A stretch of DNA of 64,000 nucleotides from Bacteroidia bacterium. GTDB taxonomy: Bacteria > Bacteroidota > Bacteroidia > Flavobacteriales > Flavobacteriaceae. The stretch is taken from assembly GCA_030430385.1 (NCBI GenBank), contig JAUIFO010000007.1, positions 62,001 to 126,000 on the forward strand. Direction: 5' to 3'. Positions 42,345-51,657 of this stretch are shown here, piece by piece (position 1 is the stretch's first letter; every line of letters starts with the position of its first letter). A program made the position numbers and the translations under genes. Under the pieces are notes generated by a model. It was not told where the DNA came from and searched no databases. It saw only the letters and a list, made by a program, of their open reading frames with translations.

Positions 42345-44555
42345 ATGAAAAAAATTACACACTTTCACAAACACTTCAGCAATAGATGTTACGTGAGTAA
42401 AAAACAACTACTTTTTTTAATCACATTATGCATTACTTTTTTAGGATATGCGCAAACGTTTACATCTTCGGATAGCTACGGAAACAGTATACGATATACA
42501 GTTACATCTGCGACTACAGTTTCTATAATGTCAGGAAGTACAATAGTTAATACCAATGTTGATATACCTCAATCAGTATCAAATAATGGTACAACATATA
42601 GTGTTACGGCTATTGGTATATTTAGTTTTGATGGTACTGCTATTGCTAGTGTTAGTATTCCTAGTACAGTAATAAGTATAGAACAACAAGCTTTTTCAGG
42701 TACTAATTTGACTTCTGTAGTTTTACCAAGTAATTTAGAAACTATTGGTGACTATGCTTTTCAAAATAACCAGTTGGCTGGACTTACCATTCCAAGTAGT
42801 GTTACTAATATTGGTATTGGAGCTTTCAGAAACAATCTTCCGTTAACCTCCGTTACATGTTTATCAACTATACCACCATCTATAACAACTGCCAATAATT
42901 CAAGTGACACTTTTTATAATGGTGCTACAGGAGATCGTAGTAATATAGATTTGATAATACCTGCTGGTACAACAGGAGTTTATGTTACGGATCCTGGTGC
43001 GCTTTGGACCGGTTTTAATACTGTCACTGAGAATTTAAATGTTGGCGATACTTACGTTTATGACTATGTTACTTATCAGGTAATTTCTGTTGGGAATAGT
43101 ACAGTTAGTGCAGTAGGTTATGATACAGCTGGAGGTACTATCGTAAATATTCCTGCAGCAATACCAAATGGCTTAATAACTTATTCTGTCATAGAAATTG
43201 GGAATAATGCTTTTTCGTCTAAAGGCTTAACTAGTGTTTCTATTCCAGATAGTGTTATAACTATAGAACTTCAAGCATTTAATGCTAATAACTTAACCGG
43301 TACTTTAACAATTCCAGATAGTGTGTTGACTATTGGAAATGGTGCATTTGCAGGTAGTTCCTTAACCGAAGTAATTTTAGGTAATAATCTTACAGATATT
43401 GGTGGTGGTGCTTTTATAGGAAATAATTTGACTGATATTATTATTCCAAGTAGTGTTACTAATATTGACAGTCTAGTTTTTTTAAATAATCCATTAACTA
43501 GTGTAACTTCATTAGCAATAACTCCTCCTACAATAGATACTAGTGGTGGTAGTGATACTTTTGCAGCGGATCGAAGTAATATCGCGTTACACATTCCGCA
43601 AGGCACTATGGGAGCTTATGTTACAGATACTGGAGCTTTATGGACGGGTTTTAATCCTGTAACAGAATTTGGGACAGCTCAGGTTGGTGATACTTTCGTG
43701 TATGATTTTATTACTTATGAAATTACTTCTCTAACTCCAAATGAGGTTAAGGCTATTGATTATGATATGGCTGGAGGAACTGTAGTTGCTATACCTGGCG
43801 CAGTTCCTTATAATACTGTATCATATAATGTCACAAGTATTGGTAATCAAGCTTTTCAAGGAAATGGACTAACAAATGTAACAATAAGCGATAATGTTAC
43901 ATCAATCGGTGTGTATGCCTTTTTTCAAAACGCGATATTGGAAGTAGAATTGCCTAGTGCTCTTACTAATATAGAATTAGGTGTTTTTGAAAATAATGCT
44001 TTGAATAATGTTGAAATACCTGATGGTGTGACGAGTATTGGAATAGGTGCATTCAAAAATAATTCATTAACTAGTATTACTATTCCAAGTAATGTCACTA
44101 ATATTAGTATTCAAGCATTCAGAGGAAATCCGTTAAGTGATGTTTTTTCTGAAAGTTTATCACCTCCTTCTATATCTACTGGAGGTAGTAATGATTCCTT
44201 TAATAGTAATCGTGGTAATATTCATCTTCATATACCACCAGGAACAATGGGTGTTTATGTGACTGATCCTGGAGCTTTATGGACGGGTTTTAATCCAGTA
44301 ACTGAAGATGTTTTAGGTGTTGATGATTTTGATTTTACCAATTCTTTAAAGGTTATTAATACAGAAAAAAGCTTGAACATTATCACAGATAACGGATTGT
44401 TATTACAAGGTTATAAGATTTATAACATAACAGGTGTTGGTGTGTCTATTGGAAAAACTTCTGAGATTCCAACCGAAACACTAGCAAAAGGAATATACAT
44501 TCTAAAGTTAGATACTAATAGAGGAACTTTTATAAAAAAGGTTATGATTAATTAA
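42345..44555 (+). CDS. BspA-type leucine-rich-repeat secreted protein with T9SS tail
   Basis: A 736-residue secreted protein. After the signal (hydrophobic LLFLITLCITFLGYAQ, about 21-36) it is built from LRR_5 (BspA-like) repeats such as VTSIGVYAFFQNAILEVELP and LTSVSIPDSVITIELQAF. Three long modules repeat in the same order with a period near 635 bp; each ends in a nearly constant GALWTGFNxVTE (about residues 216, 432, 643). The C-terminus is a T9SS type A sorting domain (YKIYNITGVG, GIYILKLDT, KKVMIN). BspA-like proteins bind host or matrix molecules in other species; the ligand here is unknown. Confidence 0.85.
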   Translation: MKKITHFHKHFSNRCYVSKKQLLFLITLCITFLGYAQTFTSSDSYGNSIRYTVTSATTVSIMSGSTIVNTNVDIPQSVSNNGTTYSVTAIGIFSFDGTAIASVSIPSTVISIEQQAFSGTNLTSVVLPSNLETIGDYAFQNNQLAGLTIPSSVTNIGIGAFRNNLPLTSVTCLSTIPPSITTANNSSDTFYNGATGDRSNIDLIIPAGTTGVYVTDPGALWTGFNTVTENLNVGDTYVYDYVTYQVISVGNSTVSAVGYDTAGGTIVNIPAAIPNGLITYSVIEIGNNAFSSKGLTSVSIPDSVITIELQAFNANNLTGTLTIPDSVLTIGNGAFAGSSLTEVILGNNLTDIGGGAFIGNNLTDIIIPSSVTNIDSLVFLNNPLTSVTSLAITPPTIDTSGGSDTFAADRSNIALHIPQGTMGAYVTDTGALWTGFNPVTEFGTAQVGDTFVYDFITYEITSLTPNEVKAIDYDMAGGTVVAIPGAVPYNTVSYNVTSIGNQAFQGNGLTNVTISDNVTSIGVYAFFQNAILEVELPSALTNIELGVFENNALNNVEIPDGVTSIGIGAFKNNSLTSITIPSNVTNISIQAFRGNPLSDVFSESLSPPSISTGGSNDSFNSNRGNIHLHIPPGTMGVYVTDPGALWTGFNPVTEDVLGVDDFDFTNSLKVINTEKSLNIITDNGLLLQGYKIYNITGVGVSIGKTSEIPTETLAKGIYILKLDTNRGTFIKKVMIN

Positions 44556-44566
44556 TTCTATAAAAA

Positions 44567-47347
44567 ATGAAAAAAAGTAAATCATTCATATGGTTATTAC
44601 AGTTAATAACTCTTTGCGTTTTCTCTCAAAACAAATCATTATCTTCTGAGATAAAGTCAAAATATGTAAATGAAGAAGGTGTCGCCCAATTTGTGACTTT
44701 TAGGAAGGATGCTAAATTAGAAATTGAAAATAGATCTGATCTTTTAAAAGAATTTCTTGAGGCATCTGAAAGCACATCCTTTTTTAATGTAGGTTCCAAA
44801 ACAGACAGAATTGGAATTTTACATGAAACATTTCAGCAGTATTATAATGATATTCCTGTAGAATTTGGCATCTATAAAGCGCATTTAAAAAATGGACAAC
44901 TTTCTGCCATCAATGGCGATTATTTTCCAGTTAAGCAGATTAATACAACGCCAAGTATTTCAGAAGTTAAAGCTGTTTCTTTAGCGAAACAACATATTAA
45001 GGCAGAGGTCTTTTATGAATCTTCTGATGATGAAATGGGTTATAAAGGACCAAAACCTACTTTAGTTATTTTTCCAAAAATGGAAAACATAAATACCAAA
45101 GACAGGTTAGCATACAAACTGGATATGTATGCAGAAAAGCCATTGTATCGCGCAGATGTTTACATCGATGCGCATACGGGAGACCTAATTTTTGAAAACA
45201 GCAAAATTCATAATATAACTGTAGGAGCCACAGGAGCTACGCTTTATAATGGTAATCGCGTCTTTAGAGCGGAACAAACTACAGGAGGCTACAGATTACG
45301 TCAAACCGCATCCGGTAACGGTATACAAACCTTTGATGCAACCAATGGTGTGTCAAATGCAACCGATATTATCAGTTCAACGACAACTTTTAGTAACGAT
45401 TCTGTAGCGGTTCAGGTGCATTGGGGAACTGAACGAACGCATCAATATTTTGCGCAAAAGCATAGCCGTAATTCCTTTGATGGTAATGGCGCACTTATCA
45501 AATCTTATATCACACCTCAAACACCAAATGCCAATGCAAACTGGATGGGAGATGTGTTTCATTACTCCATAGGAAATGGGTCTAATTTAGGCCCATTAAC
45601 ATCCTTAGACATTATTGGTCATGAATTCACACATGCCGTTGGTGATTATTCTGCCAATTTAATTTACTCCAATCAATCTGGCGCTTTAGATGAATCGTTT
45701 GCAGATATATTTGGGGAAATGGTAGAGCATTTTGTCGAAGGCAGTAATGACTGGTTATGTGGTGCTGATGTCTTTGCAGGTGGTATACGGTCTATGAGCG
45801 ATCCAAAATCTAAACTACAACCAGATACCTATCGAGGTATATATTGGCAAGATTCATACATTCCAAATAACAATGATAATTATGGTGTGCATACCAATTC
45901 GGGTGTGCATAACAAATGGTTTTACCTGCTGGCTGTTGGAGGATCAGGTACCAATGATAATGGGTACAGCTACTCTGTAAATGGTATAGGAATAGAAAAG
46001 GCTGCAGAAATAGCATATAGAAATTTGACTTGGTATTTAACTCCAACTTCAAATTATCATTATGCTTGTGAATCTTCAATGTATGCTGCAAACCAGTTAT
46101 TCGGCCCAAATTCACCAGAAGCTGTAGCCACTGCTCAAGCATGGAGAGCTGTCGGTCTGTTGATACCTCAAACAGATTATATCCCACCGACAACACCTTT
46201 AAATCTTGTTGCGACTAATACAACTTCAAATAATGTAATTTCTGGAACGCTTTCTTGGGATGCTTCAACAGATAATGTAGGAGTCTTAGGCTATAATATT
46301 TATCGGAACGGTTCATTAATTGCTGTTTCTAATACCACAAACTATAATGTACCACAAAATATGGTAAGTAATACGATGTATGACTTCAGGGTTCAAGCTT
46401 TTGATGCTGAAGGTAGAATTTCAGCATTAAGTAATATAGATAGTATTTGGTATGATACTATTGATCCAACAGCGCCAACCAATCTTACAAGCTCAAATAC
46501 AACGGAGAACTCAACAGAATTAAGTTGGACTACTTCAACTGATAATTTTGGAGTGGCAGGCTATGAACTATATCAAACACATCAAGGAACTACAACAGTA
46601 ATTCCAGTTACTAGTACATCTTACACAGTACAAAATTTATATCCAAGTGAAAATTATAGTTTTAAAGTTAAAGCAATAGATACAAGTGGTAATGAGTCAA
46701 ACTTTAGCAATACAGAATCTGTTACAACATTAGCTACATGTGCAAGTGGAAATGTTACATTGACAATTAATTTTGATTGGTATCCTGAAGAAACAAGTTG
46801 GGACATAAGAGATGCTAACAATCTTGTTGTAGCTTCCGATGGAAACTATCCAATATCATGGTCTCCACCTCCACCTGCTATTTATTCCATAGCGCTTTCT
46901 TCAGGGTTTTATACATTAAACATGTATGATTCTATGGGAGATGGAATTTGGTCACTAACTCCAGGTATAGAAGGGTATATACTTGAGAGTAATGTAATAA
47001 TTGCTTCTGGAAGTGAGACTAATCCTTTGGCAAATACAGTTACTACTCCTTTTTGTATTGATACATCAGTAAATAGAACGAGTTTAAACTCTGTTAAAGG
47101 AACCAATAACAATTACAATCCTTCAGGTGCAATCTACCCAAACCCAGTATTGAATAGATTGTATGTTAAACATTTAGAAAATCTAAGACAACCATATGTG
47201 ATTCTGGATATGACTGGAAAAGTGATTATTAAAGGTAAACTTGATTCTGTAAATTCTATAGATGTGAATCAACTTCTATCGGGATTATATATACTTGAAA
47301 TTATTGATAAAGATGAAACAATGAATTATAAATTCATTAAAAAATAA
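44567..47347 (+). CDS. Secreted M4-family metallopeptidase with FN3 domains and T9SS tail
   Basis: A 926-residue secreted thermolysin-type zinc protease: signal peptide (MKKSKSFIWLLQLITLCVFS), FTP/PepSY propeptide region (about 30-210), catalytic M4 domain with zinc ligands His352-x3-His356 (GHEFTHAVGDYS) and Glu376 (GALDESFADIFGE), two fibronectin type III domains (about 540-710: PTTPLNLVATNTTSNNVI, PTAPTNLTSSNTTENS), a beta-rich domain and a C-terminal T9SS type A sorting domain (IYPNPVLNRLYVKHL). It follows the LRR gene by 11 bp, so both secreted proteins are probably co-expressed. Confidence 0.95.
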   Translation: MKKSKSFIWLLQLITLCVFSQNKSLSSEIKSKYVNEEGVAQFVTFRKDAKLEIENRSDLLKEFLEASESTSFFNVGSKTDRIGILHETFQQYYNDIPVEFGIYKAHLKNGQLSAINGDYFPVKQINTTPSISEVKAVSLAKQHIKAEVFYESSDDEMGYKGPKPTLVIFPKMENINTKDRLAYKLDMYAEKPLYRADVYIDAHTGDLIFENSKIHNITVGATGATLYNGNRVFRAEQTTGGYRLRQTASGNGIQTFDATNGVSNATDIISSTTTFSNDSVAVQVHWGTERTHQYFAQKHSRNSFDGNGALIKSYITPQTPNANANWMGDVFHYSIGNGSNLGPLTSLDIIGHEFTHAVGDYSANLIYSNQSGALDESFADIFGEMVEHFVEGSNDWLCGADVFAGGIRSMSDPKSKLQPDTYRGIYWQDSYIPNNNDNYGVHTNSGVHNKWFYLLAVGGSGTNDNGYSYSVNGIGIEKAAEIAYRNLTWYLTPTSNYHYACESSMYAANQLFGPNSPEAVATAQAWRAVGLLIPQTDYIPPTTPLNLVATNTTSNNVISGTLSWDASTDNVGVLGYNIYRNGSLIAVSNTTNYNVPQNMVSNTMYDFRVQAFDAEGRISALSNIDSIWYDTIDPTAPTNLTSSNTTENSTELSWTTSTDNFGVAGYELYQTHQGTTTVIPVTSTSYTVQNLYPSENYSFKVKAIDTSGNESNFSNTESVTTLATCASGNVTLTINFDWYPEETSWDIRDANNLVVASDGNYPISWSPPPPAIYSIALSSGFYTLNMYDSMGDGIWSLTPGIEGYILESNVIIASGSETNPLANTVTTPFCIDTSVNRTSLNSVKGTNNNYNPSGAIYPNPVLNRLYVKHLENLRQPYVILDMTGKVIIKGKLDSVNSIDVNQLLSGLYILEIIDKDETMNYKFIKK

Positions 47348-47372
47348 TACTGTTTGATGCTATAGATAAATA

Positions 47373-47465
47373 ATGGTTAAACTATTAGAAAAATATAAAC
47401 TAGAATTCTTTTTAATAGCATTTTATGCATTAATCATCGTTTTTGCTTGTATGTTTTTTGCATAG
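47373..47465 (+). CDS. 30-residue single-helix membrane microprotein (tentative)
   Basis: A 31-codon frame from ATG 47373 to TAG 47463-47465: a basic start (MVKLLEKYKLEFF) followed by a hydrophobic helix (LIAFYALIIVFACMFF). It lies 26 bp after the protease stop and 60 bp before a terminator, so it is probably part of the same mRNA. The composition looks like a genuine inner-membrane microprotein rather than random sequence, but no homologue is known to me. Confidence 0.45.
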   Translation: MVKLLEKYKLEFFLIAFYALIIVFACMFFA

Positions 47466-47524
47466 ACGTTTCAGTTTTAAAAATATACTAGATATAAAAG
47501 TTTAGTACGATGAGGTCTTAAATT

Positions 47525-47561
47525 GCGCGTTCTCAATTCTAAAAATGGGAATGCGCTTTTT
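47525..47561 (+). terminator. Terminator after the M4 protease / microprotein
   Basis: GCGCGTTCTC (47525-47534) pairs with GGGAATGCGC (47547-47556) with two G-T wobbles, followed by five T (47557-47561). Confidence 0.75.
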
Positions 47562-47600
47562 CCTTTGTAATGAATGTAAAGTTATGATGTAAAAGAAAGC

Positions 47601-50357
47601 TTAAAGCTGTTGATCACGCTGTCTGCGTTTATCATATTTAAGATCCTTCAGAAGGTTTGAAGAAATACCTATAAAGAAATTCCAAGAATTAAAATTTCCG
47701 AAAGGTACCCAACTAAAATTCATACGCCAAGATAAAAGGTCGCGCTCAAATCTCAACTGCGTAAGCGTAAATCCTTTGTTCTTAAAATCATATCCCGAAG
47801 AGGCTCCAACACTCCAACGTGGCGATAAATCTATGTCGCCAGAGAACATCAACGAATGGGATGATATTTCGTTTTGTCGAGCAGCGTTAGAATAATTCAC
47901 AGCATAGGCTAGCCTTAAACTCCAAGGCATATCGTAATTATAGAATTCTGTGGGTTCTTCATCGCCTTTACTTTTGTCATTGTCAGATAGACGTTTATCG
48001 GCAAAATCTTGAGGTTTTCCAAATAGATCATCGGCTCGTCCACCACTTCTAACCGATTCTTGAATGGCTGGATCATCAGTTCCTGAGCCTTGAAACGACT
48101 TGCTATTTAAGGTGTAGCTCATATTCACATTGGCACTTGTTAACCTGAACAAACTTCCACCATTATCAATATTGAATTGATTGATTTTTCTATTGTTGTT
48201 GTCTAAGGCATAAGGATCTAAAGTGGCTCCGAAATTGATGCTCATTTTGTCATTTAAAATAGTGGTTCCTCCAGAAACTCGCATCGGACTCCATTTTAGC
48301 GAGTCGGCAGCAAAATTATAGGAGGTAGAGAAATTAAGATTGTTTAGTAAAATTACTTTTTTAGGTTCAGTAGCTGTACTATCCTTATCTCTTACCTTAG
48401 CTTCAAAATTGTTACCTACGGAAAAACCTAATGAACTGGATAGATTCTGACTTGGAGCACCAAAAATTGACCCTTGAAAACGCGTGTATTCTTCTCTAGT
48501 TGTGCCATCAGCATCAATAATGTCAAAAGTGTCATAATATTCATCAAATGCAGGATTGATATTGTAACTAATGGAAGGTCGCATCACATGCCTGATGGCT
48601 TGAATCTTTGGGTCTTTTCCTTCTTTTCTAAAATCAAATAATCCATATATGGTCGTTCCAATACTTGTACTGAAATTATAAGTAAAAAATCGATCAAAGC
48701 CATTCACGTCTTCAGTAATAACGGTTTGGGTCTCTTGGTCATAATAACGTCTAATCGTATTTAATGTCCAACTTTCTTCAATATTTGTACTAGCACTCAT
48801 ACTAAAGTATTTAAAGACTTTAAAGTTTGTTGATATCGGAATAGAATGTAAGGCACCAACTTTTGCATCGTCAAACATTTCGCTTTTAAAGAATAAAGAA
48901 TCTGTAGTCTGAATTCTATTTTCAGCTCTTACATTGTATTGTAAGTTGATGTTCTGAATGATCCCTTTTTTAGTACCAACTTTTGGAGCAAATGGAAACA
49001 CACGACTCACACTTCCTTGAAATGTTGGTAACGTCATGTTAATGGCTTCAGTATTGGTGTTCTGCGAATGTGTTGCAGTAACATTCATATTCACCTGAGG
49101 CTCTCCTTGAAAAGTTTTTGAATAGGAAATAGACGAAGCCAAGGTGTTATTTTGAGAATTTGATAAGTTCAACTGATTAATAGATTGTTGAAAATAACGA
49201 CTACTACCAAGGTTAACGGAAGCCGAGAATCTAGAATTCGGATTGGCTTTTGAATCTTGGGTATGTGACCATCTAATATTGTAAATCGTTGACTTAGAAA
49301 AATCTGGAAAACCACGTTCACTGTTGATGAGGTTTTCGTAGCGTACGCTTAAGTTACCACCAAACTTATACCTAACTTTATAATTGTTTTCCAATCGCAA
49401 TCCGTAACTACCATTGGTATAATAATCTCCTAAAACAGCTAAATCAAAGTAATCGCTAATGGCAAAATAATATCCACCATTTTGTAAAAAATAACCACGA
49501 TCATTCCCATTGTCTTCACCAAAGGATGGGAAAATAACACCAGAGGTTTGCTTCTTTGTCATCGGAAAATAAGCAAATGGTAATCCAATAGGTGTAGGCA
49601 CATCATAGATGAACATATTAGCTAAACCTGAAACCACTTTTTTACCTGGAACAATCTTAGCACGACGCATTTTTATATAATATTCTGGGTCATCTAAGTT
49701 TTCAGAAGTGGTAAAACGTGCATCTTTTAAGAAATATACCGAATCATTTTCTTTCTTTGTGATGTCTGTGATAATGGTACCGCCTTCTTGTTCGGTCTTG
49801 GAATTGAAAATTAAAGCTTTCTTAGATTCAGTATTAAAAATAATAGAATCTGGCTCAACAATATTCGCACCTTGTTTGAATACAGGATTTTGAGTATACA
49901 CTCCTGCAGTGTCTTTCAACCGACCAGCATATACCAAATTTTTGTTGTGATCTATAACAATAATTCCAGAGGTTATGGTCATATCTCCATAATCTACTTG
50001 TGCTTCATTGTAAAGTGTGGTTTGTTGTAATCGCTGATTTAAAGACACATAATCTTTAGCTTTGTACTTAACAATATCGGTTAAGGTTTCTTTTTTCTTC
50101 GGAAGCGAATCTTTTGAAACACTGTCAACTTCTTTCTGCGGAATAGGAGCTCCAATAATAGAATCCATCTTTACAAACGTCGTGTCATTTGAAGTTTTGG
50201 GTTTAATAGGATCCTTTGGTTTTGGCAATTCTTGAGCAAAGCAAAACATGTTGATAAACATGGTAAAACTTAAGGTAAAAAGTATGTTGAAGCTTTTTGT
50301 ACGCAATGCTTTTAAATGTATTTTTGTAAAAGTATGGCTCGGTTTTTGAATAGCCAA
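47601..50357 (-). CDS. lptD: LptD-like outer-membrane LPS-assembly protein
   Basis: A 918-residue outer-membrane protein: signal region (FNILFTLSFTMFINMFCFAQ), an OstA/LptD-N-like beta-jellyroll (about 95-235: VDYGDMTITSGIIVIDHNKN, YAGRLKDTAG) and a large LptD-type C-terminal barrel (from PTPIGLPFAYFPMTKKQTSG). The C-terminus ends MNFSWVPFGNFNSWNFFIGIS region, then KYDKRRQRDQQL. It would insert LPS into the outer leaflet; Bacteroidota LptD is divergent. The start codon is TTG at 50357 and overlaps a TAATTTTG -7 box, so a downstream start (TTG 50306, MRTKSFNIL) is also possible. Divergent from the amidase gene. Confidence 0.82.
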   Translation of the reverse strand: MAIQKPSHTFTKIHLKALRTKSFNILFTLSFTMFINMFCFAQELPKPKDPIKPKTSNDTTFVKMDSIIGAPIPQKEVDSVSKDSLPKKKETLTDIVKYKAKDYVSLNQRLQQTTLYNEAQVDYGDMTITSGIIVIDHNKNLVYAGRLKDTAGVYTQNPVFKQGANIVEPDSIIFNTESKKALIFNSKTEQEGGTIITDITKKENDSVYFLKDARFTTSENLDDPEYYIKMRRAKIVPGKKVVSGLANMFIYDVPTPIGLPFAYFPMTKKQTSGVIFPSFGEDNGNDRGYFLQNGGYYFAISDYFDLAVLGDYYTNGSYGLRLENNYKVRYKFGGNLSVRYENLINSERGFPDFSKSTIYNIRWSHTQDSKANPNSRFSASVNLGSSRYFQQSINQLNLSNSQNNTLASSISYSKTFQGEPQVNMNVTATHSQNTNTEAINMTLPTFQGSVSRVFPFAPKVGTKKGIIQNINLQYNVRAENRIQTTDSLFFKSEMFDDAKVGALHSIPISTNFKVFKYFSMSASTNIEESWTLNTIRRYYDQETQTVITEDVNGFDRFFTYNFSTSIGTTIYGLFDFRKEGKDPKIQAIRHVMRPSISYNINPAFDEYYDTFDIIDADGTTREEYTRFQGSIFGAPSQNLSSSLGFSVGNNFEAKVRDKDSTATEPKKVILLNNLNFSTSYNFAADSLKWSPMRVSGGTTILNDKMSINFGATLDPYALDNNNRKINQFNIDNGGSLFRLTSANVNMSYTLNSKSFQGSGTDDPAIQESVRSGGRADDLFGKPQDFADKRLSDNDKSKGDEEPTEFYNYDMPWSLRLAYAVNYSNAARQNEISSHSLMFSGDIDLSPRWSVGASSGYDFKNKGFTLTQLRFERDLLSWRMNFSWVPFGNFNSWNFFIGISSNLLKDLKYDKRRQRDQQL

Positions 50358-50463
50358 AATTACATTTATTTTTTATGATTAGTTTATAATTTTGCTAATT
50401 TATAAAAATACCTTAATCCTATATTTTACAGGGTCTGAGGCGTGATTTTTAAAATAAACCAAA

Positions 50464-50482
50464 TGTATTAACCGTTAATACA
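50464..50482. promoter_or_regulatory. 19-bp perfect palindrome at the amidase start
   Basis: TGTATTAAC-C-GTTAATACA (9-bp arms, single central base) ends 3 bp before the ATG at 50486, where the ribosome would bind. It could be an operator or an RNA hairpin that masks the start. Confidence 0.5.
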
Positions 50483-50485
50483 AGT

Positions 50486-51604
50486 ATGAAAACGAACTTA
50501 CATTACGCAATCGTATGGATTGCTTTAATATTTACATGTTTTTTAACACCTGCAAAGGCTCAAAATCTAGATGACGATAAGTTTGTTGTTGTGTTAGATG
50601 CAGGACATGGAGGTAAGGATCCTGGGAAGCCTTCTAAATATGGTTATAAGGAAAAAGATATTGCCCTAAATATTGTTTTACAAATTGGAAAAGCATTAGA
50701 AAGTAACCCAAATGTCAAGGTAATTTACACAAGAAAAACAGATAAGTTTGTCGATCTATTTGTGCGAGGCAAAATTGCAAATAAAGCCAACGCAGATCTG
50801 TTTGTATCTATACATTGTAATGCACATACTTCCCAAGCTTATGGTACAGAAACATATGTATTAGGACTTCATAGAAATCAAACGAATTTTAATGTGGCGA
50901 AGTTTGAAAATGAGGTGATATATCTTGAAGAGGATTACAAAAAGAACTATGCTGGATTTGATCCTAATTCGCCAGAATCTTACATCGGTTTGTCACTTAT
51001 GCAAGAAGAATATTTAGATCAAAGTATTCAATTAGCATCAAATATTCAAGATCAATTTACCAATAAGCTTAAACGTAAAAATAGAGGTGTTAAGCAAGCT
51101 GGATTTATTGTATTGCATCAAACGGTTATGCCTAGCGTGCTTGTAGAAACTGGTTTTATTACTAACACACAAGAAGGGAAATACTTAAATTCTAAAAAGG
51201 GTCAGAAAGAATTGGCAAATGCTATCAAGGATGCCATTTTACAATACAAAAGCGATGTAGATGACAATGTAAGTGATTCTTTTTTTGAGAAAGATACCGA
51301 AGTGGTTTCAGGTAACGACGAAGTGCCACAAGTCTATGAAAACTTGATTTTTAAAGTCCAAATTGCAGCTAGCTCTAGAGACTTAAAACCGAAGTCGTAT
51401 AACTTCAAAGGCTTGTCTGATATTTCAAAAGAAAAAGTAGGCAAACTTTACAAGTATTATTACGGCAATACTTCAGATCTTAATGAAATCAGACGCATGG
51501 AAGCGGTTGCAAAAGAAAAAGGCTATTCTACTTGTTTTGTGGTTGCATTTCAAGATGGCAAACGTGTAAATCTTTCAGAAGCCTTAAAATCAACTACAAA
51601 TTAG
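50486..51604 (+). CDS. N-acetylmuramoyl-L-alanine amidase (Amidase_3) with SPOR-like C-terminus
   Basis: Cleaves the amide bond between N-acetylmuramic acid and the stem peptide in the periplasm during cell separation. The 372-residue protein has a signal peptide (ending AKAQ), the zinc ligands His41 (DAGHGG), Glu56 and His110 (SIHCNAH), and the catalytic Glu221 (VETGFITN). A SPOR-like domain follows (about 290-370: VQIAASSRDLKPKSYNF; RRMEAVAKEKGYSTCFVVAF), which would recruit it to denuded glycans at the division site. A 19-bp palindrome lies at its ribosome-binding region. Confidence 0.93.
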   Translation: MKTNLHYAIVWIALIFTCFLTPAKAQNLDDDKFVVVLDAGHGGKDPGKPSKYGYKEKDIALNIVLQIGKALESNPNVKVIYTRKTDKFVDLFVRGKIANKANADLFVSIHCNAHTSQAYGTETYVLGLHRNQTNFNVAKFENEVIYLEEDYKKNYAGFDPNSPESYIGLSLMQEEYLDQSIQLASNIQDQFTNKLKRKNRGVKQAGFIVLHQTVMPSVLVETGFITNTQEGKYLNSKKGQKELANAIKDAILQYKSDVDDNVSDSFFEKDTEVVSGNDEVPQVYENLIFKVQIAASSRDLKPKSYNFKGLSDISKEKVGKLYKYYYGNTSDLNEIRRMEAVAKEKGYSTCFVVAFQDGKRVNLSEALKSTTN

Positions 51605-51657
51605 AAACATTCTTTATATATTTATTGTTAAGTTTGTTCTAACCAAATAGGAGACCA

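Noticed and set aside
42960..44290. CRISPR-like or satellite array in the LRR gene
   Set aside because: The repeats are long, in frame and encode leucine-rich modules; they are protein repeats.
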